From Chloropicon primus (Eukaryota > Chlorophyta > Chloropicophyceae > Chloropicales > Chloropicaceae): a DNA stretch of 64,000 nucleotides. The position numbers and the translations under genes are program-made. The stretch covers positions 620,001-684,000 of the forward strand of contig CP060754.1 of assembly GCA_023205875.1 (NCBI GenBank), in the 5' to 3' direction. Shown here in pieces: positions 57,890 through 64,000 of this stretch. The notes beneath the pieces are model-generated. The model was not told where the DNA came from, ran no database searches, and worked only from the letters and a program-made list of their open reading frames with translations. Positions within the stretch are counted from its first letter, which is position 1. Every line of letters starts with the position of its first letter.

Positions 57890-60313
57890 TCACAATAAGT
57901 CACAAACAGTTTTTCCCACGCTTTTTTCGAGCCACTCCGCTTTCCGATCCAAACCGACATCGCACTTCTCGCTTTCGTCGTTGCAAAATGCAAAATCACT
58001 GCGACCAAGCGCGGCGAGGTGCTCGTTCACTAGCTCTAGAAAGATCCCATCCGCGGAGGAGTTTGACAAAAAAAGTGTTTTCGCAATGTCCACGCTCGTT
58101 GCTTTGCTTGAATTGCAAAACATCTCCCAAAGCCGAAGTTCCCGTAAAACTGGTAAGACGACTCCAAAACAGAGCTCCGCATTCGAGCTGTTGCACTCTC
58201 GAAGAGATTCCAGCTCGCCTGAGAACCGCAGCAAGACCGAGCCATCCACCAAACCATCGTCGACCAAGTGTATCAAATCGTCGACCATCCGAGCCAGCGT
58301 CACGATCGTCTCAGGACCCCCATCCTTTGCCGCCGCGCGCAGCATCTCCCTGTAGTCGCTTAGATTGTGAACAACTCGAAAGTACCCTCGGCCCCCGTAA
58401 TTCAGAATAGTTCCCTCTAAATTGGAGGCAACATTCTCTGGCAAGGGAGTGAAGCTGGAAGAGACGAGGACCATGTCTGTGTTGACGATATTCTTCTCTT
58501 GATCCCAAGATCTCAACGGGAGCATAAAAGCTGTGGGAGGAACCCAGTCTCGGTCCAGGTACCTCGCAATAACCCCGCCTTCCGGCTTTGAGATCACAGG
58601 ATACGAGTCCTCGAAAACCCAGTAATCAGCCAACGCCAGGATCGCAGGGTCGTGCAACTGAAAGGCACACGCGAGCATGTCTCGATACGTAGTTGTCGAA
58701 TACGCTTTCTCGCGAAGACAAGACCTGATCCCTGACTGGAAGCTGCCAGGCGAGAGGGATTCGGCGATCGCTTCGATCATACTCACCACAGCAGCGCCTT
58801 TCGAATAGCTGATTTTGTCAAAGTGGTCCCCAACCAGCGGATGAGCCTTTTCGCCCACATCGTAGGCAAGAGCCTGGCTCCTTGCGCCCGGAAAGTGAAC
58901 GCCCAATTTCCCTGACAAGGGAGTCAGGGCCACCTCGAACAACAAAGAGGAACCAAAGGGTCCAATGCCCAAAGAGCTCAGGCATTTGTATTCCATGAAG
59001 GTCGCGAACCCCTCGTTGAAGGATATATCGTCCCACGAAGCGGCCGTGACCAGATTGCCCATCCATTGATGGGCAATCTCATGACACGTCACATCATAAC
59101 ACTCCAAACGTTCGTAGAAACCATCCGTGACGTTGACCAGGAATCTTCGCTCGTCGAACAGGAGCAGACCCCAATTCTCCATCGCTCCGCCCCGCCCGGG
59201 TACAGCAACCAAGTCGAATTTCTTGAAATCCCTCATCTTCTGGTCGGTCCAACTTGTATAAAACTCCAGGGCCTTCACAGAGGCGTCCAGAGCAACTTCC
59301 AAAGTTTCCAGGTCTTGCTCGGTGGTGCTCCATACTTTCACGAGAGTGCCGTCGTTCATCTCTGAATCCAACGAGTGAAACTCGCCGATCGCCAGAGCCA
59401 GGAGATATGGACTCATGACTGGCGTGGTTTCGAATGTCTTGCTTTGCCGACCGTCCGCCACTCGGGCTTCGGCCACGTCCATGTTCGACAGTGCAACTAA
59501 TTCACTCGGCACGTCTATGGTGATTCTGAAGGTAGCCTTGGATCCCGGCTCATCCACTGATGGGAAAACTTGCCTGGCCCCTTTTGTCTCCAACTGCGTA
59601 ACCGTCACTGCCTCCCGTGGCTTCGAGCTCAGCTGAGCCTTGTACAAGCCGGAACGTTCGCCGAACGAAGCCTGGTACGACGTTTCAAGCAGAATGACCT
59701 CGTCGCCCAAGCCATCGAAGACGCCACTGCCAGGAAGGAAGACCACGGCAGAGGAAGTGTATACCAGCGAAACACCACCCGAGCAGACACCTGCGGTGCA
59801 GGAAACGATCGTACCCCCGCTTTCCCTTCGGACCATCACGTCGTTGAGGGTCATGTTGACTGCATGCAATGCCAGGCACCTTGCAGACGCCTCCGAGGCG
59901 CGAGCCCTCAGCCTCATCTTGCCCCCAAATCCCCCAACAACTTCTGCCGAAGTCGGTTCGGCGATAGTGAGATTGATTTCGTAGTGCTCTGGCCGGACCA
60001 GCAAAGCAGGCAAGTCATCTGGATTCGATCCGCACAGAGAGGCCACGCGTTCGTCCACGGACGCTGACGCGCTCCTCACAGACAAGGATCCCAGGACACC
60101 GATTAGAACGAGCGCTCCAACCGCAACAGCAACAATCCCAAAGGTCCTTTTTCCTTTTCGAGAAGACGTCCTTCCCGTTTCCGGTTCCAGTTGGATCTCA
60201 AGATTCCCCACGTCGACATTGTTGTCGTCCGACTTGACCTCCTCCCCCCTCAGCAGCTTCTCTCCTTCCTCCTCCACACCTTCACCTCCCCTCCCACCAG
60301 TAGCCTCCTCCAT
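57890..60313 (-). CDS. M1-family zinc aminopeptidase, type II membrane protein
   Basis: 807 residues from the ATG at 60313 (MEEATGGRGGEG); the frame is open upstream over the divergent uL11 gene. A membrane span at about 57-76 (TFGIVAVAVGALVLIGVLGS) follows an acidic cytosolic stretch, giving a signal anchor. The catalytic region holds GGAMENWGLLLF (about 376) and HEIAHQWMGN (about 408), the GAMEN and HExxH zinc motifs, with the third ligand Glu in NEGFATFMEY. It resembles aminopeptidase N and mammalian ERAP/LNPEP-like enzymes in layout. The C-terminal ERAP1_C-like region is present but of divergent sequence. Confidence 0.93.
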   Translation of the reverse strand: MEEATGGRGGEGVEEEGEKLLRGEEVKSDDNNVDVGNLEIQLEPETGRTSSRKGKRTFGIVAVAVGALVLIGVLGSLSVRSASASVDERVASLCGSNPDDLPALLVRPEHYEINLTIAEPTSAEVVGGFGGKMRLRARASEASARCLALHAVNMTLNDVMVRRESGGTIVSCTAGVCSGGVSLVYTSSAVVFLPGSGVFDGLGDEVILLETSYQASFGERSGLYKAQLSSKPREAVTVTQLETKGARQVFPSVDEPGSKATFRITIDVPSELVALSNMDVAEARVADGRQSKTFETTPVMSPYLLALAIGEFHSLDSEMNDGTLVKVWSTTEQDLETLEVALDASVKALEFYTSWTDQKMRDFKKFDLVAVPGRGGAMENWGLLLFDERRFLVNVTDGFYERLECYDVTCHEIAHQWMGNLVTAASWDDISFNEGFATFMEYKCLSSLGIGPFGSSLLFEVALTPLSGKLGVHFPGARSQALAYDVGEKAHPLVGDHFDKISYSKGAAVVSMIEAIAESLSPGSFQSGIRSCLREKAYSTTTYRDMLACAFQLHDPAILALADYWVFEDSYPVISKPEGGVIARYLDRDWVPPTAFMLPLRSWDQEKNIVNTDMVLVSSSFTPLPENVASNLEGTILNYGGRGYFRVVHNLSDYREMLRAAAKDGGPETIVTLARMVDDLIHLVDDGLVDGSVLLRFSGELESLRECNSSNAELCFGVVLPVLRELRLWEMFCNSSKATSVDIAKTLFLSNSSADGIFLELVNEHLAALGRSDFAFCNDESEKCDVGLDRKAEWLEKSVGKTVCDLL

Positions 60314-60425
60314 CCTTCTCCCTGGAGTTCCTGGAGAACCAGAAGGGGTTCCGCGCGTCGGCGAGGGGGTGGTGAAAGAGAGGAGGAGTTGTTGTTTTGT
60401 TTGGAAGACGAGGAGGGGGGGAAAG

Positions 60426-60896
60426 ATGTCGAGGGAGGTGGTGAAGAAGATCATGTTGAGGATACCTGCGGGGCAAGCGAAGCCGGCGCCGCCCGTGGGA
60501 ACGGCGCTGGGAGGCGCGGGGGTGAATATCATGGGGTTCTGCAAGGACTTTAACGCGCAGACACAGAATTACTTGGACGGCGTTCCCGTCCCCGTGGAGA
60601 TAACTGCGTACAAGGACAGGTCTTTCACTTACACCATGCGGACGCCGCCCGTGTCTTACTTCTTGCTCAAAGCGGCGGGCTTGGACAAGGGCGCGAACAG
60701 CCCGGGGCACGAAGTGGCGGGGTACTTGTCCCTCAAGCACATATACGAGATCGCAAAGGTAAAGCAGTCCGACCCGAGCCTGAAGAGGCACCTCCCCCTC
60801 AAGTCGTGGGTCTCTCAGATCATCGCCTCGTGCAGAAGCATGGGGATCGAAGTCGTGCCGAGGCCGGAGGACATTCCGAAGAAGAAGAAGAAGTAG
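60426..60896 (+). CDS. MRPL11: Mitochondrial ribosomal protein uL11m
   Basis: A single exon of 156 residues. It reads LRIPAGQAKPAPPVGTALGG, then NIMGFCKDFNAQTQ and VSYFLLKAAGLDKGANSPGH, ending with a poly-Lys tail. The PPVG and KAAG motifs are universal uL11 features, and the spacing and EVAGYLSLKHIYEIAK match mitochondrial MRPL11 more than plastid RPL11. There is no obvious long targeting sequence; uL11m often has a short one. It is divergent to the aminopeptidase with a 112 bp gap. Confidence 0.92.
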   Translation: MSREVVKKIMLRIPAGQAKPAPPVGTALGGAGVNIMGFCKDFNAQTQNYLDGVPVPVEITAYKDRSFTYTMRTPPVSYFLLKAAGLDKGANSPGHEVAGYLSLKHIYEIAKVKQSDPSLKRHLPLKSWVSQIIASCRSMGIEVVPRPEDIPKKKKK

Positions 60897-60964
60897 ACTC
60901 CCAAGTAAGACGACCCTGTATACTTTTTGTTTGTGTTATATATGTCTTTATTTTTTTTAGAGTT

Positions 60965-62980
60965 TTATGACGAGCTTAGTTCTGCCGTCATCGACTCCGA
61001 CTGCTTCACGAGGAACTCGCCCAAGAATTGGACGGGGTCCTCTGGCTTCGCCTCCACCAACTTGATGAATCCCTCGCTGATTGCAGGCGCGAGCTCGCTC
61101 GCCAGGTAAGCCTTCACGGGTTTGATCAGGACCTCCAGCTCTTCGAGCTGGCTGACATCGGTGTCTACGGTTTCGGCCTCCTTGAGAGCCTCCTTCTGCT
61201 CTGGTTGGGCTGCTGCCTCCTCCTTCTCGGTGGCCTCACCTGGTTCTTCGGCCTCCTTGGGAGCCTCCTCCTCGGGGTCTCCCTGAGCTTCCTCAGACGA
61301 CTCGTCTGTCTTCCCCTCTATCTTCGCCAAAAGGCTCTCGATGGGCGAGAACTCGGGCTCGGGCTCCTCGGCCTCGGCCTTCTCTCCCTCGGCCTCCTCG
61401 GACTTTTCCCCCTCCTCCGTGGGATCCACAGGCGCGACTTCCTTTCTGTTGTTGTCGAAATCGAAGAACTTGGACCCCATGAAGGCAAAGTAAGCACCAA
61501 GACCGTTGCTTTGTGCGATCTCGTCCACGGCTGCCCTTGTGCTGACCTCCTCCCCGCTCTTCTCAACTCCATCCTGCTCCTTGGCATTCTCGTCAAGCTT
61601 CTTTAGGAGGTCTTGGAACTGCTTCTTGTCCTCGTCCGAGCTCTTCTTGAACGCAGTGTACCTCCCCGTGAAGTCTGCCGCTCCCGATGCCGCAGACCTC
61701 TCCTGCAACACGGGGTCGTCTGCCTTCACGTAAATCGACACGTTAGGATACAGGTGCTTTTTGGTCTCCTCGGCCTCGGCCTCGGGAGATGGCTCCTCTT
61801 CTCCCTCCGAAGACTGGGTTTCCTCCTCCTTTTCCTTTTCCTTTTCCTGGAAGTCGGCATTCGGGAAGAGCTCCAAGGCCTCCTGAATCGTAGCAGGATA
61901 CCCGTCGAGCACATATCCTTTGTTTTCGATGTTCGGTTTGTCCATGATCTCTCTGAACGACGTCAGGAGCTTGTTCTCGTCGTTGCTCTCACCCTCCTCC
62001 TCTTCGGTGCCCTCCTTCTCCTTGGCCATGGCCTCGACCACCTCTTTCGAGACGTACTCCAAGCCAAACTTCTCGCAGAGCGTCTTTGCGAAATACGTCT
62101 TGCCACTTCCCGGGGGGCCGGAGAGAAAGAAGGCGTGGGGCGAATAGCCGAGGGAGGCTGTGTACTCCGCGGAGATGGCCTTCATCTCGCTCGCCAGTCC
62201 TCCAGAAAACTGAAAGACGTAGTCGTCCACCTTTGTGCACTCGGGCTTGAGATTCAGGAAAAGATGGTCCACTTTCTTCTCCTCCAGGAATATTGCATCC
62301 TCTAGGCTTGCTGTTTCCACCTTGGCACCAAAGCTCGCCGCAATCGTTTCGGTCACTTCCTTAAGAGTGTTCTCGACCTCATCCACGACTAGGCAGTACT
62401 TTTTCGTGAGCTTAGAGGCAACAATCAAGTCCAAAAACTGGACAACATCCTTCACGTTCACCAGGGGGATGTTCGCACCTCCTTCGCCGTACAGAGTCAC
62501 GGTCCCTTCGCGGAAAGCCTGGTCGAAAAGGTGCTTCAAGCCCGCGTGGCACTCGCCAGAGCCGTACAGTATCCCGTGGCACAGCACCTGAGAGCACTCG
62601 CAACTCATCAGCAGGCGTTCCAGCTCGAGAAGCTTGAGGGCACCAGGGATCGGTGTGCGCCGGGTCTCGTCCGCATCGGACACTTTCTCTCCCAGGGTTT
62701 GACCCCAAGAGACGACTGAGGTGAGGCCGACAACGACCTTTCCCGCAAACAGTTCCGGTTTCGACCTTTCAAGTCGGACCAAGGCTCTGACGAAGCTTGG
62801 AGCAAGAGCTATGTCGACAACCAGATAGTCCGTGTTTTCGACGACGTTCTGCACCGAAGTCTCGCTCGCTCCCTCCAGCTCCTCCTGACGAATCTCAACC
62901 ACCTCGTACTCCCTGGCCTTGAAGTCCTCCCCTGCCACCTTGAGCACGTGGCTCTCAATTGGGGCCAGACTCACTTTCAT
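60965..62980 (-). CDS. AK7: Adenylate kinase 7-like axonemal protein with Dpy-30 tail
   Basis: A single exon of 671 residues. The N-terminal 260 residues resemble an SDR/NAD-binding-like domain (TVTLYGEGGANIPLVNVKDV), as in AK7. The P-loop AFFLSGPPGSGKTYFAK is at about 285, followed by KGYVLDGYPATIQEALELFP, a modified nucleotide-binding region, with a long acidic Glu-rich insertion. The C-terminal residues form a Dpy-30-like motif (YLASELAPAISEGFIKLVEA, then DPVQFLGEFLVK). AK7 acts in ciliary axonemes, and Dpy-30 motifs are found in cilia proteins. Its presence suggests that the organism has or had flagella. Confidence 0.88.
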   Translation of the reverse strand: MKVSLAPIESHVLKVAGEDFKAREYEVVEIRQEELEGASETSVQNVVENTDYLVVDIALAPSFVRALVRLERSKPELFAGKVVVGLTSVVSWGQTLGEKVSDADETRRTPIPGALKLLELERLLMSCECSQVLCHGILYGSGECHAGLKHLFDQAFREGTVTLYGEGGANIPLVNVKDVVQFLDLIVASKLTKKYCLVVDEVENTLKEVTETIAASFGAKVETASLEDAIFLEEKKVDHLFLNLKPECTKVDDYVFQFSGGLASEMKAISAEYTASLGYSPHAFFLSGPPGSGKTYFAKTLCEKFGLEYVSKEVVEAMAKEKEGTEEEEGESNDENKLLTSFREIMDKPNIENKGYVLDGYPATIQEALELFPNADFQEKEKEKEEETQSSEGEEEPSPEAEAEETKKHLYPNVSIYVKADDPVLQERSAASGAADFTGRYTAFKKSSDEDKKQFQDLLKKLDENAKEQDGVEKSGEEVSTRAAVDEIAQSNGLGAYFAFMGSKFFDFDNNRKEVAPVDPTEEGEKSEEAEGEKAEAEEPEPEFSPIESLLAKIEGKTDESSEEAQGDPEEEAPKEAEEPGEATEKEEAAAQPEQKEALKEAETVDTDVSQLEELEVLIKPVKAYLASELAPAISEGFIKLVEAKPEDPVQFLGEFLVKQSESMTAELSSS

Positions 62981-63508
62981 GCCTCTCGTTCACTCTCCGC
63001 CAACGGGCTTTTCCTTTCCTTCCAATATCCTTTTGCTCTCTGGTCCCGCGACGTTGCAGTCGACGAGCCCCTCCTTCCGCCTCCGCACCAAACCAAACCC
63101 CTCTCCTCCAGGTCTAGGTCTCCCTCAAACAGGCACCTCTTTCCCTCACTCCCCTCAAAGGTCACCTTGCCCCTCTCAAAGTCAAACTCCAACACCTTGG
63201 GATCTCGGCTCTGGTGGAGAGAGAGAGAGAGAGCGCGAACATAACGTGTCTGTGTCTGTCTGCGATCGATTCGATTGAGGGGGAGAGAGGGACGAGAACG
63301 AGGGAGGGGACAGGTTGGATGCCAAGCTCGCTTCAAGAGCTCTCGATCACCACCGCGCTTCCATCACCACTGCCTGGTTTGGACGCTTGATTGGGCGGAC
63401 GGAGGTGTTGGTGCACAGGGGAAAAGGTGAGGGGCGAGCGCGTTTTCGATTGTGTTTTTGGTGACGAGAGGGAGGACGCGACGAGGCGTTCGAGCCGCGA
63501 CGACGGAG
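62981..63508. promoter_or_regulatory. Divergent promoter between AK7 and DHODH genes
   Basis: 528 bp with a (GA)n run at about 63216-63234 and G/A-rich sequence near 63280-63310. No RNA gene was recognised. The DHODH frame has no upstream ATG I prefer in this stretch. Confidence 0.4.
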
Positions 63509-64000
63509 ATGCTTCGATGCTTGAAGATCGCATCGAGGCTGGCCACTTGGCCAAGCTCGGCGGGAGCCGCCCGAACCTTTGCGACGGCGACAACGAGTGG
63601 CGCGAGGGGAGGGTCCACCAAGGGGCTTCGCCTCGCTTTGAGCGTGGGTTTGGGCGGTGGTCTGGCGGTGACGGGGGTCTATCTGAGCGACGAACCGCCG
63701 TACAGCGTGGTTTCCAGGGTCTCTATTCCGCTTTTGCACCTCCTGGACCCCGAGACGTCGCACAACCTGGTGATTGCTGCGGCGAAGTCCGGCCTCGTCC
63801 CGAGGGACGGGAGCCCGTACAGCCCCTCCCTTGAGACGAAGGTGTGGGGCAAGGCCTTCACGAATCCGATTGGCTTGGCCGCAGGCTTCGACAAGAACGC
63901 GGAGACCATGGAATCCATGCTTGGAATCGGTTTTGGCTTCGTTGAAGTGGGTTCCATAACTCCAGAACCGCAGGACGGTAACCCCAGACCACGAGTCTTC
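63509..64000 (+). CDS. PYRD: Class 2 (mitochondrial) dihydroorotate dehydrogenase, 5' part
   Basis: The frame from the ATG at 63509 (MLRCLKIASRLATW) is open to the window end; 164 codons are visible and the gene continues beyond. The N-terminal basic stretch fits mitochondrial import, followed by a hydrophobic segment (LRLALSVGLGGGLAVTGVYL) as the inner-membrane anchor. The start of the catalytic domain reads LLDPETSHNLVIAAAKSGLV, then FTNPIGLAAGFDKNAETM and GFVEVGSITPEPQDGNPRPR, which are signature blocks of class 2 DHODH. It catalyses the fourth pyrimidine step with ubiquinone as acceptor. The catalytic Ser and orotate-binding residues are beyond the window. Confidence 0.92.
   Translation, partial: MLRCLKIASRLATWPSSAGAARTFATATTSGARGGSTKGLRLALSVGLGGGLAVTGVYLSDEPPYSVVSRVSIPLLHLLDPETSHNLVIAAAKSGLVPRDGSPYSPSLETKVWGKAFTNPIGLAAGFDKNAETMESMLGIGFGFVEVGSITPEPQDGNPRPRVF

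Overview
This window looks like nuclear DNA of a small, compact-genome green alga (Viridiplantae, probably a prasinophyte-grade chlorophyte; the exact clade is inference). Evidence from the sequence: spliceosomal GT-AG introns of about 75-170 nt in roughly a third of the genes, high GC, very short intergenic gaps, and green-lineage proteins (TGD4, TL29, a plant-type CBM48-CBS SNF4 subunit, Kelch-PP1 PPKL phosphatase, FtsH7/9-like protease, RWP-RK-like regulator, At4g02110-like BRCT protein, TTM1/2-like protein). An adenylate kinase 7 with a Dpy-30 tail and a possible SPAG8-like protein hint at flagella.

Layout. 1-9.3 kb: 3' end of a giant BLTP2/SABRE lipid-transfer protein, TMEM53-like, ATG1 kinase, ESF2, TGD4 and a poly-Asp protein. 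9.3-18.1 kb: CBM20 protein, PPKL phosphatase, IMPACT, a multi-BRCT protein, and a four-exon membrane protein. 18.1-26.6 kb: RING-CH protein, a Fanzor (eukaryotic TnpB) gene with intact catalytic residues, a CBS-DCC fusion and a PDE12-YRDC fusion. 26.6-37.3 kb: PHD/FHA chromatin reader, TL29, OB-fold protein, TspO-like, a multipass membrane protein and SNF4. 37.3-47.8 kb: DNL zinc finger, TUL1-like E3 ligase, duplicated-GYF protein, NOL11-like protein, a Cys-rich membrane protein, a small ORF and a CMGC kinase. 47.8-64 kb: A20/AN1 protein, SmD2, FtsH, double TTM, SPAG8-like, RWP-RK-like, M1 aminopeptidase, mitochondrial uL11, AK7, and the 5' part of DHODH running off the end.

The genes are mostly unrelated housekeeping functions packed in divergent and convergent pairs; I see no operon-like pathway cluster. 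Divergent pairs share 110-600 bp promoters and convergent pairs end within 10-100 bp of each other. The best candidate for an unusual system is the Fanzor gene at 19.25-21.42 kb with a hairpin-rich 3' flank that could be its guide RNA. Second are unusual protein architectures: the PDE12-YRDC fusion, the double TTM and the chromatin reader. No rRNA, tRNA, CRISPR array, retrovirus-like element or organelle DNA was recognised.
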